Shown piece after piece: positions 41,542-49,607 of a stretch of DNA of 63,809 nt. How positions within the stretch are numbered: position 1 is the stretch's first letter; every line of letters starts with the position of its first letter. Below the pieces are notes generated by a model. The model made no database searches. It saw only the letters and a program-made list of their open reading frames with translations, and was not told where the DNA came from. Source of the DNA: Micromonospora orduensis (GTDB lineage Bacteria; Actinomycetota; Actinomycetes; Mycobacteriales; Micromonosporaceae). Location of the stretch: assembly GCF_006228125.1 (NCBI RefSeq), contig NZ_VDFY01000290.1:1-63809 (forward strand), given 5' to 3'. The position numbers were made by a program, and so were the translations under genes.

Positions 41542-42429
41542 CTACTCGTTGAGGAAGCCGGAGATGCGCTCACGCAGGTCGGCGCGTTCCGACCAGAGCA
41601 CGCCGGGGCGGTCGTACACGTGCAGGGTCGCCTGGGGCAGTGCGGCGGCGAGCCGCTCGGCGACCTCGACCGGGTGCAGGTCGTCGCCCGCGCAGCCGAT
41701 CACCAGCGCCGGCGCGGTGACCGCCGCCAGGGCCGTCACGTCGCGCAGCGGCGCCTGATCCGGCAGTGTGGTCAGGCCGTCGGCGAGACCGTCGCGGAGC
41801 AGCTGGTCGAGCCGCTGCCGCAGGTACGCCCAGCCGGCCGGAGTGTTCCGTACCGCCGCCGGCAGCTCCAGCGACACGACGTCGGCCACCGCCGAGGCGT
41901 CTCCGCTCTCCACCGCCTCGATCAGGTCGGTGACGCGCTCCCGGGCCACCGGCCCGCGTGGCTCGTCGAGCACGGCGGGCAGGAAGAAGACCAGCTTCTC
42001 GAAGCGTTCCGGGCTCTCGGCCAGCAGCCGGCAGAGGGCGCCCGCGCCGAGGCTCGCCCCGAACGCGCGACCCGCACCCGTGAGATCCGCGACCGCGCGC
42101 AGGTCCCGGGCCAGGTCCAGGTACGTCCATGGGCCGTCCGGGGCGTCGGAACGGCCGTGCCCGCGGAACTGGAAGAACACCTTGCGGCCGGTCACGCCGC
42201 TGCCGAACGGGCGGGTGGTGGCGATGCCGTTGCCCAGCCCGTGCGCGAACACGGTGACCGGATCACCGGTGCCGGTGACCAGCCGCTCCAGGCGTACGCC
42301 GTGCGGGGTGGTGACCAGTTCGGTCTCCGGCTCCGGTAACGCGGGCCGGCCGGTGCGTGGCCCACCCGGGCCGGGACCCCAGCTGCGGGGCCCGCTGTCC
42401 GGTGGGGGTGGCCAGCGGAAACCTCTCAC
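41542..42429 (-). CDS. alpha/beta hydrolase
   Basis: This 295-residue hydrolase has a Pro/Gly-rich N-terminus (~35 residues) and then TVFAHGLGNG, FFQFRGHGRSD, the nucleophile elbow FGASLGAG and a late VIGCAGDDLHPV. Its ATG overlaps the DUF2516 stop by 4 nt. The substrate is unknown. Confidence 0.85.
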   Translation of the reverse strand: MRGFRWPPPPDSGPRSWGPGPGGPRTGRPALPEPETELVTTPHGVRLERLVTGTGDPVTVFAHGLGNGIATTRPFGSGVTGRKVFFQFRGHGRSDAPDGPWTYLDLARDLRAVADLTGAGRAFGASLGAGALCRLLAESPERFEKLVFFLPAVLDEPRGPVARERVTDLIEAVESGDASAVADVVSLELPAAVRNTPAGWAYLRQRLDQLLRDGLADGLTTLPDQAPLRDVTALAAVTAPALVIGCAGDDLHPVEVAERLAAALPQATLHVYDRPGVLWSERADLRERISGFLNE

Positions 42430-42740
42430 CAGAAACCTTTGCCGTCACTGAGGTCGCGCAGGCCGACCCGGACATCGAGCAGGTAGATGAGCGCGGCGGC
42501 GATGCCGATCAGTCCGAAGAGACTGATCGGACCGAAGCCGAGCAGGGTGAGCACGAGGCAGACCGCCAGGATGGCGATCCAGCCACCCTTGGGCAGCGTC
42601 CCGATGGCGGGGAAGGCGTCGGAGCGCTGCGTGACGGCGTGCACCAGTGCGACGCCCTGGATGATCAGCGCGAAGACGAGCAGGATCAGCTCGATCACGT
42701 AGCGGACTTCAAAGGCGAAGATCGGCGCGGCGTTGGCCAT
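42426..42740 (-). CDS. DUF2516 family membrane protein
   Basis: This 104-residue protein has three hydrophobic segments (IELILLVFALIIQGVALVHAV, GWIAILAVCLVLTLLG, LFGLIGIAAALIYLLDV) and a short soluble C-terminus. It matches the Rv0476 position next to hbhA. TAAGCT lies 7 nt before the ATG, so it has its own leaderless promoter downstream of the hairpin at 42755. Function unknown. Confidence 0.88.
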   Translation of the reverse strand: MANAAPIFAFEVRYVIELILLVFALIIQGVALVHAVTQRSDAFPAIGTLPKGGWIAILAVCLVLTLLGFGPISLFGLIGIAAALIYLLDVRVGLRDLSDGKGFW

Positions 42741-42754
42741 GCCGGCAAGCTTAT

Positions 42755-42803
42755 GTCGGCGACCCCGGCTTCGTCCGACAAGGACGCCGCCGGGGTCGCC
42801 GAC
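42755..42803 (-). terminator. 15-bp hairpin between hbhA-like and DUF2516 genes
   Basis: GTCGGCGACCCCGGC (42755-42769) pairs perfectly with GCCGGGGTCGCCGAC (42789-42803) around a 19-nt loop. It follows the HbhA-like stop by 8 nt and should terminate or attenuate read-through. Confidence 0.72.
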
Positions 42804-42811
42804 GCGGCGAA

Positions 42812-43510
42812 CTACTCGGCCGCCGGGCGGGTCCGCTTGGTGGCCCGGGGCAGCTTCGCCGACGGGGTGGCGGCGGGCTTGGCGGCCTTCGGCGCGCGGG
42901 CGGCCTTCTTGACGGCGGCCGGCTTGGCCTCGGCGATCTCGGCGACCTCGGCCGGGGTCGGCACCTCGGCCGGGGCGGCGGCCGGGGTGGTGGTCTCGAC
43001 GGCCGGGGTGGTGTCCGGCGTCGTGGCCTGGGTGGCCTCGATGTCGGCGTTCACCGTCTCGGCGGCCTCCAGCACACCGGCGCCGACGACCCGCTCACCG
43101 CGGGCGACAAGCGCGCCGTACGCGGCGAACGCCCGCTCCTGCGCGGCCTGGGCGCTCGCGACCACCACGGCGGCGTTGCGGGTCGCGGCGGCGCGCAGCT
43201 TGTCAAGGTCGGCGACCTCGCGCAGCTTGGCCAGGTCGGCCGACTCACGCAGCTTGGCGAGGTCCAGTTCGGCCTGCGCCCGGCCACGCAGGGTGCCAGC
43301 GGTCTCGTTGGCGGTACGCAGCGTCTCGGTGGCCTTCTGGCGCAGCTCGAAGCCGGTCAGCACGGCCCGGCCGCCCAGGTCGGCGACGACCCGGGTGCCG
43401 AGGACGCCTACCACGCTCGGCAGCTTGCGCAGCTGCTCCAGGGCCAACTCACCGGCGCCGGCGGCGGCGTAGATCGGGGCGGGGATGCGGTTGGTCTTCG
43501 GCTCGGTCAT
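42812..43510 (-). CDS. heparin-binding hemagglutinin (HbhA)-like protein
   Basis: This 232-residue protein resembles mycobacterial HbhA in plan. An N-terminal hydrophobic/amphipathic segment (ELALEQLRKLPSVVGVLGTRV) leads to a coiled-coil made of near-repeats RESADLAKLREVADLDKLR, and the tail is rich in Lys, Ala and Pro (KPAAVKKAARAPKAAKPA). In mycobacteria the tail binds heparan sulfate or anionic polymers and the protein is linked to lipid bodies. Here the role is unknown. It overlaps the HTH gene by 4 nt, and the HTH-HbhA-DUF2516 order equals Rv0474-Rv0476. Confidence 0.8.
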   Translation of the reverse strand: MTEPKTNRIPAPIYAAAGAGELALEQLRKLPSVVGVLGTRVVADLGGRAVLTGFELRQKATETLRTANETAGTLRGRAQAELDLAKLRESADLAKLREVADLDKLRAAATRNAAVVVASAQAAQERAFAAYGALVARGERVVGAGVLEAAETVNADIEATQATTPDTTPAVETTTPAAAPAEVPTPAEVAEIAEAKPAAVKKAARAPKAAKPAATPSAKLPRATKRTRPAAE

Positions 43511-44115
43511 GACGTCTCCTCTTCGGCCGCCTCGGCGGCCTTCCGGACCGCCGGACCGGCGGCCTTCTTCTCGGGGGTGTTGGTGCTGCTCGGGGCGGGA
43601 GCGGTGCCCGCCTCGGTGACGGCGACCGACTCGAGGACGGCCTCGGTCGGCGTGCCGCCGGCGGTGGTGGGGCCGGTGGCCGCGAGGTTGGCCAGGTCGG
43701 CCGGCTGGTCGGCGACATCGGTCGGGATGCCGGTGGAGCCCGGGGTCTCGGCGGCGGCCTGCGCCTCGGCCAGCCGCGCGTTCTCCCGGCGGAACGTCTC
43801 GTAGATCTGGCTGAGAGACTGCTTCTGGGCCATCGTCAGGTCGGTGTCCACCGCGATGGCGGCGAGCACACCGTGACCCTCCTTGTCGTCGAGCAGCCCG
43901 GCCCGCAGGTACATCGCCGGGGTCGAGACCCGCAGCGCGCTGGCCAGCTGTTGGAGCACCTCGGCGCTGGGCTTGCGCAGGCCGCGCTCGATCTGGCTGA
44001 GGTACGGGTTGCTCACCCCCGCCTGCTCGGCGAGCTGCCGGAGCGAGATCTTGGCGTTGCGCCGCAGATCGCGGATGAACCCGCCGACGTCGGGAAGGTC
44101 CTTCGGTGTGGCCAT
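43507..44115 (-). CDS. Xre-type HTH regulator (Rv0474-like)
   Basis: This 202-residue protein has an HTH_3 domain (ISLRQLAEQAGVSNPYLSQIERG, residues ~24-46), a conserved helical part to ~120 and a low-complexity Ala/Thr/Glu tail. ATG 44115 is at +1 of a promoter with -35 TTGCAG and -10 TAGCGT, so it is leaderless. An inverted repeat GCTAAC/GTTAGC lies just upstream and suggests autoregulation. It is co-expressed with the HbhA-like protein. Confidence 0.9.
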   Translation of the reverse strand: MATPKDLPDVGGFIRDLRRNAKISLRQLAEQAGVSNPYLSQIERGLRKPSAEVLQQLASALRVSTPAMYLRAGLLDDKEGHGVLAAIAVDTDLTMAQKQSLSQIYETFRRENARLAEAQAAAETPGSTGIPTDVADQPADLANLAATGPTTAGGTPTEAVLESVAVTEAGTAPAPSSTNTPEKKAAGPAVRKAAEAAEEETS

Positions 44116-44122
44116 GACGCTG

Positions 44123-44151
44123 ACGCTAACCGGGAGTGCTAGCTCCTGCAA
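44123..44151 (-). promoter_or_regulatory. leaderless promoter of the Xre-HbhA unit
   Basis: On the minus strand TTGCAG (44151-44146), a 17-nt spacer and TAGCGT (44128-44123) are followed by the ATG 7 nt later at 44115. Confidence 0.72.
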
Positions 44152-44158
44152 GCAAAAC

Positions 44159-44174
44159 GCTAACCAAAGTTAGC
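44159..44174. promoter_or_regulatory. GCTAAC-N4-GTTAGC operator
   Basis: This perfect 6-bp inverted repeat lies upstream of the -35 box. A further GCTAAC copy at 44125-44130 overlaps the -10 element, so a dimeric Xre protein could bind at both. It is the probable binding site of the adjacent regulator. Confidence 0.6.
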
Positions 44175-44229
44175 AAGGTCTCAGCATCCCGTTTGCGCCC
44201 CGACTCGTCCGGTCCGTACCGTCCCCTCC

Positions 44230-45027
44230 GTGCACAAGATCACAGTCAACGGAGCAGTTCTCGCGTACGACGAGGCCGGCACCGGGTCGCCCGTCGTGCT
44301 GCTGCACGCCGGCATCGCCGACCGGCGGATGTGGCGCGGGCAGGTCCCGGCGCTCGCCGCCCGGCACCGCGTGATCGTCCCCGACCTGCGCGGCTACGGC
44401 GACTCCGAACTCCCCCCGACACCCTTCGCGCACCACGACGACGTGGCCGGTCTGCTGGACGCGCTCGACCTGCCCCGGGCGGCCCTGGTCGGCTGCTCCT
44501 TCGGTGGGTCGGTGGCCATCGACACCGCCCTGGCCCACCCCGACCGGGTGAGCGCGCTCGCGCTGTTCGACACGGCCGTCTCCGGCAACGAGTGGTCCGA
44601 CGAGGCGAACGACCTCTGGGACGGCCTGGTCGGCGAGGTCGACCCGGACGACTTCGCCGCCGGGGCGGCCGGCGAGGTGCGCTTCTGGGTGGTCGGCCCG
44701 GGCCGTCAGCCGGCCGACGTCGACCCCGGACTGGTCGCGTTCGCGCAGGAGATGGACCAGCGCGCCCTCGCCGCCGAGCTGGCGCTCGGTGCGGTCGAGG
44801 TCGGCGAACTGTCCCCGCCCGCGATCGGCCGCCTCGGCGAGCTGAGGGTGCCCGTCCTGGTCACCGCCGGCGCGGCGGACGTGCCGGACATCAGCCGGCT
44901 CGCCGACCGGATCGCCGCCGAGGTCCCCGGCGCGGTACGACTGCCCGACGTGCCGGACGCGGCGCACCTGCTGCCGCTGGAGCGTCCGGAGCCGGTCAAC
45001 GCCGCGTTGCTCGACTTCCTGAGCTGA
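44230..45027 (+). CDS. alpha/beta hydrolase
   Basis: This 265-residue hydrolase has VVLLHAGIADRRMW, VPDLRGYGDSELPP, the nucleophile elbow VGCSFGGSVAID and PDAAHLLPLERP with the catalytic His. TACCGT lies 7 nt before the GTG. It is divergent from the Xre gene, so the operator at 44159 may serve both directions. The substrate is unknown. Confidence 0.9.
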   Translation: MHKITVNGAVLAYDEAGTGSPVVLLHAGIADRRMWRGQVPALAARHRVIVPDLRGYGDSELPPTPFAHHDDVAGLLDALDLPRAALVGCSFGGSVAIDTALAHPDRVSALALFDTAVSGNEWSDEANDLWDGLVGEVDPDDFAAGAAGEVRFWVVGPGRQPADVDPGLVAFAQEMDQRALAAELALGAVEVGELSPPAIGRLGELRVPVLVTAGAADVPDISRLADRIAAEVPGAVRLPDVPDAAHLLPLERPEPVNAALLDFLS

Positions 45028-45050
45028 AACGCCCGGCACAGTGCGGGTCT

Positions 45051-45085
45051 GGCCGCCCCTGCGACGGCGACGTCAGGGGGCGGCC
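45051..45085 (+). terminator. terminator after the hydrolase gene
   Basis: GGCCGCCCCTG (45051-45061) pairs with CAGGGGGCGGCC (45074-45085) with one bulged base, 24 nt after the stop. Confidence 0.62.
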
Positions 45086-45124
45086 GACAGCACCGCCGCC
45101 AGCATGCCTGCCGCGCCGAGCGCC

Positions 45125-45163
45125 ATACCTCAGAGTCATATTCATACCCGTGAGGTATAGCGC
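45125..45163 (-). repeat. 39-bp AT-rich palindromic element, copy B
   Basis: ATACCTCA (45125-45132) and TGAGGTAT (45151-45158) are perfect arms around an AT-rich centre. Read on the minus strand it matches copy A (37398-37436) at 33 of 39 positions. Directly downstream on the minus strand an ATG in GAGGTATGG opens 17 codons (MALGAAGMLAAVLSAAP) before a TGA. No full gene is attached, so it appears to be the stranded control region of a lost gene. Confidence 0.7.
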
Positions 45164-45211
45164 TCGTCCCGGAGCCGGCCGCCGGGTCGGGCAGCCGGCG
45201 GACCGGTGGTG

Positions 45212-46171
45212 TCACCAGAGCGGGCGGACCGCCCCGACCGGAACGCCACCACCGAAGAGCGGCACCTCGGCGTACTCGGTCAGCACCGGGGCGTCCACGC
45301 CCAGCCGGCGCAGCGCGGAGACCAGCACCGGCATCCGGGCCCGGTCGGCGCCGTCGTCGATCTTCACGGCGACGGCGCCGACGCCCGGCAGCCCCACCGC
45401 GATCACGCCCTCGGCGCCGACCTTCGCCAGCAGGCCCGGAACGCCGCGCATGAGCCGGGTGTCGTCGGCCCGGGTACCGCCGACGATCTCCGGGTGGGCG
45501 CGCATGGCGTCGGCGACCGCGCGCGGCACCGAGCCAGGTTCGGCGTCGACCAGGCGCAGGTACGCCCCGGCCAGGCCGGTCAGTGACACCGCGAGCACCG
45601 GAGCGCCGCAGCCGTCCACCCCCACGGCCGCCGCCGGCTCACCGGTGAACTCCTCCACGGCGGCCCGCAGACCCTGCTGCAACGGGTGCTCCGGCCGCCA
45701 GTAGCCGTCCAGCGGCCAACCGGCTGCCTCGCAGGTCAGCAGCATGCCGCTGTGCTTGCCGGAGCAGTTCATCTGCACCCGGGTCGGGCCGCCCCCGGCA
45801 CGCAGCACCGCCTCCCGGGCCGCCGCCCCCACCGGCAGATCGGGCGGGCAGTGCAGGGCCGAGGCGTCGAGCCCGGCACGGGCCAGCAGCGCATGGACTC
45901 CGGCGAGGTGGAAGTCCTCGCCCGCGTGGCTGGCCGACACCAGCGCCAGGTCGGCCGGGTCGGTCAACGGCAGGCCGGCGCGGAGCATCCCGATCGTCTG
46001 CATCGGCTTGCTTGCCGAACGGGGAAAGACCGGAGAGGTCACATCCCCGGCGGCGGCCACCGGCGCTCCGGCGGCGTCCAGCACCACCACCGAGCCACGG
46101 TGCACACCCTCGACGAACCCGGACCGGACCACCTCGGCGAGCGGCGCGCCGCCCTCGTACGTCTTTCCCAC
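45212..46171 (-). CDS. L-asparaginase II family protein
   Basis: This 319-residue protein has the thermolabile asparaginase II (PF06089-type) signature: RSGFVEGVHRGSVVVL, FPRSASKPMQTIGML, SHAGEDFHL, MNCSGKHSGMLLTC and VDGCGAPVLAVSL. It hydrolyses asparagine to aspartate and ammonia. TACCGT lies 7 nt before the GTG start. It has no signal peptide, so it is cytoplasmic. Confidence 0.92.
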   Translation of the reverse strand: MGKTYEGGAPLAEVVRSGFVEGVHRGSVVVLDAAGAPVAAAGDVTSPVFPRSASKPMQTIGMLRAGLPLTDPADLALVSASHAGEDFHLAGVHALLARAGLDASALHCPPDLPVGAAAREAVLRAGGGPTRVQMNCSGKHSGMLLTCEAAGWPLDGYWRPEHPLQQGLRAAVEEFTGEPAAAVGVDGCGAPVLAVSLTGLAGAYLRLVDAEPGSVPRAVADAMRAHPEIVGGTRADDTRLMRGVPGLLAKVGAEGVIAVGLPGVGAVAVKIDDGADRARMPVLVSALRRLGVDAPVLTEYAEVPLFGGGVPVGAVRPLW

Positions 46172-46265
46172 GTGCTGGACGGTACCGACGCTCCCGGGGG
46201 CACCGGCGGCGGGGTGACCAGGTCGTCCACCGCCCGGGTGACAGGGGCGCGGGACGGCTGCGGCC

Positions 46266-47093
46266 TTACAGCCCGAGCAGCTCGCGCGCCTCGGTGGTGG
46301 TCAGCGGTGGACGCTGGGCGAGCTGCGCGAAGCCGACGGCGCGGGCGACCAGCTGCATGTTGGACTCCACCGGCCGGCCCTTCGCGTACGTCACCGTGTC
46401 CTCCATGCCGACGCGCAGGTGCCCACCCGTCGACAGCGAGGCCAGCATGACCGGGATGGTGCTGCGCCCGATGCCGGTGGCCGAGAAGGTGGTGCCCTCC
46501 GGCAGGTCCCGCAGCATCCGGTGGGCCGCCACAAGCGTCTCGGTGGTGCCCGGCATACCGCCCGGCACACCCATCACGAAGTCGACGTGCACGTGCCCGC
46601 CCGCCGGCATCCCGTGCTTGCCCAGGAGTCGCTGCAACGCGGACAGGTGCCCGAGGTCGAAGATCTCGTACTCCGGCACGATCCCGCGGTCCTGCATACG
46701 GGTGTGCAGGTCGACGATGAACTCCCAGCGGTTGAGGAAGACGTCGTCGCCGAAGTTGACAGTGCCCATCGTGCAGGAGGCCATGTCGGGACGGGCGTCG
46801 AGCACCGCCAGCCGGGACGCCTCCGGGTCGGTCACCGCGCCGCCCGAGGAGAGCTGCACGACCAGGTCGGTGCTGTCCCGCAGAGCCGCCACCGTCTCGG
46901 CCAGGCGGGCCGGGTCGAGGGTGGGCCGTGCCGCGTCGTCGCGGATGTGGACGTGGATCACGGCCGCGCCGAGCGCCTCGCATTCCTTGGCGGTGAGCAG
47001 CAGCTCGTCGAGCGTCACCGGCAGTGCCGGCACCTCCGCCTTGGCCGACTCCGCGCCGGTCGGGGCCACCGTGATCAACGTCCCTGTCGTCAT
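46266..47093 (-). CDS. BKACE family beta-keto acid cleavage enzyme
   Basis: This 275-residue TIM-barrel enzyme of the 3-keto-5-aminohexanoate cleavage family condenses a beta-keto acid with acetyl-CoA. Zn ligands are in VIHVHIRDD and GGHVHVDFVMGVPGGMPG. VVQLSSGGAV, TMGTVNFGDDVFLN and GHLRVGMEDTVTYAKG are also family blocks. The actual keto acid is unknown, since BKACE proteins vary. ATG 47093 is 7 nt after TAGGAT; the longer frame upstream lies over the YgfZ gene. Confidence 0.9.
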   Translation of the reverse strand: MTTGTLITVAPTGAESAKAEVPALPVTLDELLLTAKECEALGAAVIHVHIRDDAARPTLDPARLAETVAALRDSTDLVVQLSSGGAVTDPEASRLAVLDARPDMASCTMGTVNFGDDVFLNRWEFIVDLHTRMQDRGIVPEYEIFDLGHLSALQRLLGKHGMPAGGHVHVDFVMGVPGGMPGTTETLVAAHRMLRDLPEGTTFSATGIGRSTIPVMLASLSTGGHLRVGMEDTVTYAKGRPVESNMQLVARAVGFAQLAQRPPLTTTEARELLGL

Positions 47094-47116
47094 GCCGGCG
47101 ATCCTAGACGGCCGGC

Positions 47117-48229
47117 TCAGGACGGGTCGATCGCCGCCGCCGTCGCACCGATCAGCAGAGCGGCGTCGTCCGGAACGTTCCGCTTCAGCACGGCGAGTGC
47201 GATCTGGCCCAGCTCGTGGTGCAGCACGGCGGTGCCGACGAAGCCCACCGCCCGACCGTCCAGGGTCACCGGCGTACCGGCCGTCGGCGGCTGGTCGGTG
47301 GTCACGCCGTCCAGGTGCAGCAGCACCAGGCGACGCGGCGGGCGACCCATGTTGTGCACCCGGGCAACCGTCTCCTGCCCCCGGTAGCAGCCCTTGTCGA
47401 GGTGCACCGCCGGGCCGATCAGGTCCACCTCGGCCGGGATGGTCCGGTGGTCGGTGTCCACCCCGAGCCGGGGCCGACGGGCGGCGACCCGGATCGCCTC
47501 GTACGCCCACAGGCCCGCCACCGGCACGCCCGCTCCACGCAACTCCGCCACCACCTGGTCCATCGCCGAGCGGGGCACCAGCAGGTCCACGCCGAGCGGT
47601 CCTCGCCGGGCCCACCCGCCGATCGGCAGCGGCCGTACGTCGTACCGAACGCTCGCCCGCGGCGGCACGGCCCCGGCGGCGAACTTCGGACCGGGCACCG
47701 CGACCAGGTCCGGTTCGGCCAGCCCGGTCACGCCGAGCGTGCCCAGCGCCTCCGGCGCGGCCGGCCCGACCAGCGACAACAGCGCCCGTTCGGCGGTGGC
47801 GTCACGCGGATCGACCCTGCTGAAGAACCGCATCTTCTCCAGGTAGGCCAGCAGGCCCTCGGTCGCGCCGGGCTCGGTGTCCAGCCAGGTGGTCTCGCCG
47901 TCCTCGGCCACCAGCGCGTGCTGCTCGACGTGCCCGTGGGGGGAGAGCACCAGCAGCTCGGTGCCGTCACCGGCGGCCAGCGTCGTCAGGTGCTGCGAGG
48001 TGATCGTGTGCAGCCAGCCGGCGCGCTCCTCCCCCGGCACCGCGATGACGCCCCGGTGCGAGCGGTCGACGAGGCCGACCTCCGTGTCCAGGACGCGCTG
48101 CTCGCGCAGTGGGTCGCCGTAGTGCGCGGCGACGCCCCGCACCCCGACCGCGACGTGCGCCGGATCCGGCTGGTCGCGGCTGGCCTCGTCGATGCTCTCG
48201 ACGGCCACCGCGCCCGCGATGTCGATCAT
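47117..48229 (-). CDS. ygfZ: folate-binding protein YgfZ
   Basis: This GcvT-like protein of 370 residues bears the YgfZ signature KGCYRGQETVARVHNMGRPPRRL near residue 285. YgfZ/IBA57 proteins help assemble or repair Fe-S clusters with tetrahydrofolate. ATG 48229 overlaps the fur stop by 4 nt, so the two are translated together, which links metal regulation with Fe-S maintenance. Confidence 0.92.
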   Translation of the reverse strand: MIDIAGAVAVESIDEASRDQPDPAHVAVGVRGVAAHYGDPLREQRVLDTEVGLVDRSHRGVIAVPGEERAGWLHTITSQHLTTLAAGDGTELLVLSPHGHVEQHALVAEDGETTWLDTEPGATEGLLAYLEKMRFFSRVDPRDATAERALLSLVGPAAPEALGTLGVTGLAEPDLVAVPGPKFAAGAVPPRASVRYDVRPLPIGGWARRGPLGVDLLVPRSAMDQVVAELRGAGVPVAGLWAYEAIRVAARRPRLGVDTDHRTIPAEVDLIGPAVHLDKGCYRGQETVARVHNMGRPPRRLVLLHLDGVTTDQPPTAGTPVTLDGRAVGFVGTAVLHHELGQIALAVLKRNVPDDAALLIGATAAAIDPS

Positions 48230-48654
48230 TTGTGGTCCCCGTTCTCGCAGCGTGCGCAGACGCCGAAGAGTGACACGTGCCCGATGTCCACCCGGAAACC
48301 CCGCTGCGCGGCCAGTTGGTCGCTGAGCGGGCGGAACAGCTCCGGATCGACCTCGTCGATCGCGCCGCACTCCCGGCAGACCAGGTGGACGTGCTGGTGC
48401 TCACCGGCCGCGTGGTACGTCGGCGAGCCGTGCGAGAGGTGGGTGTGGGTCACCAGGCCGAGCCGTTCCAGCAGCTCAAGCGTGCGATAGATGGTGGTGA
48501 TGTTGACGCCGGCGGCGACCTCCCGGACCGCGGTGTGCACCTGCTCCGGTGTGGCGTGACCCAGATCGAGCACCGCCTGGAGGACGAGCTGCCGCTGGGC
48601 TGTCAGCCGCAGGCCACGGGCTCGGAGCATTTCCGCGAGCGAGGATTCGGACAC
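48226..48654 (-). CDS. Fur family metal-dependent regulator
   Basis: This 142-residue protein has a winged helix (LRLTAQRQLVLQAVLDLGHATPEQVH, ITTIYRTLELLERLGLV), the regulatory metal site AGEHQHVHLVCRECG and a second CxxC (CARC) at the end for structural zinc. Whether it senses iron, zinc or peroxide is not clear. GTG 48654 is 6 nt after TATGAT, the best -10 in the window, so I prefer it over a TTG at 48675. Confidence 0.9.
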   Translation of the reverse strand: MSESSLAEMLRARGLRLTAQRQLVLQAVLDLGHATPEQVHTAVREVAAGVNITTIYRTLELLERLGLVTHTHLSHGSPTYHAAGEHQHVHLVCRECGAIDEVDPELFRPLSDQLAAQRGFRVDIGHVSLFGVCARCENGDHK

Positions 48655-48722
48655 CGTCCGATCATAGTTCGGCAATCGCGGCCCCTCCTGCGTGCGACCG
48701 TCCCCGGCTACGCTCGACGGTC

Positions 48723-49604
48723 ATGGTGACGTCATCCGTCGGTACGGCCCCGACCACCGCGAACGCCCGGATCGCCGTCCTCGGGCGGGGTCTCATCCCG
48801 GCCGACGAACCCGTGCTGCGCGGCGACGACCTGGGTGTCCTACGCGGCGACGGGCTCTTCGAGTCCATGCACCTGCGCCAGGGCCGGCCGTGGCTGCGCG
48901 ACGAGCACCTGGCCCGGCTGGCCACGGCGGCGGCCGCCGTCGACCTGGATCTGCCCCCCACCGAGGCGCTCATCGACCTGCTCGACACGGTGCGCGCGGG
49001 CTGGCCTGCGCCGGTGGAGGGCGCGCTCCGGCTGGTCTGCACCCGAGGCTCGGAGGCCGGCGGCCCACCGACCGTCTACGCCACGCTGACCGAGGTGCCG
49101 GCGTCCTCGCAGGCGGCACGGCGGAACGGGATCACCGTGGCCATCCTGCCGCTGGGGGTGCCCGCCGACGCGCGTACCGGACTGGACTGGCTGCCGGCGG
49201 GCATCAAGTCCACCTCGTACGCGGTCAACAGCGCCGCCCGCCGCTGGGCGCGCCGGGCCGGCGTGGACGACGTGCTCTGGGTCTCCTCCGACGGGTACGC
49301 CCTGGAGGGACCGATCGCCAACGTGGTGTGGCTCACCGGGAACACGCTCTGCACGGTGCCGGCCGCCACCACCGGCATCCTGCCCGGCACGACCGTGGCG
49401 TGGTTGCTCGCCCACGCCGACCAGCTGGGCCTGAGCGCCGCCGAACGGATGGTCACGCCAGCCGAGTTGCACGACGCCGACGGGGTCTGGTTCAGCTCGT
49501 CGGTACGCGGGCTCACCGAGGTCCGGATGCTCGACGGGGTGCGTCGGGACCACTGCCCGCGCACCCCGGCCCTGCACGCCCTGCTGGGCTTTCCCGTCGA
49601 CTGA
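48723..49604 (+). CDS. aminotransferase class IV (aminodeoxychorismate lyase-like)
   Basis: This 293-residue PLP enzyme of fold type IV has VLRGDDLGVLRGDGLFESMHL at the start, PAGIKSTSYAVNSAARRWA with the PLP Lys, and the phosphate-binding ATTGILPGTTV. It is similar to PabC, which releases 4-aminobenzoate for folate, although branched-chain or D-amino-acid activity cannot be excluded. It is the Rv0812 counterpart. The start lies 8 nt after TACGCT and is divergent from fur. Confidence 0.88.
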   Translation: MVTSSVGTAPTTANARIAVLGRGLIPADEPVLRGDDLGVLRGDGLFESMHLRQGRPWLRDEHLARLATAAAAVDLDLPPTEALIDLLDTVRAGWPAPVEGALRLVCTRGSEAGGPPTVYATLTEVPASSQAARRNGITVAILPLGVPADARTGLDWLPAGIKSTSYAVNSAARRWARRAGVDDVLWVSSDGYALEGPIANVVWLTGNTLCTVPAATTGILPGTTVAWLLAHADQLGLSAAERMVTPAELHDADGVWFSSSVRGLTEVRMLDGVRRDHCPRTPALHALLGFPVD

Positions 49605-49607
49605 GCG

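Noticed and set aside
45051..45211. A small gene in the 184-nt gap before asparaginase
   Set aside because: The only ORF is 17 codons and ends in a terminator stem. It is reported as part of the element copy B.
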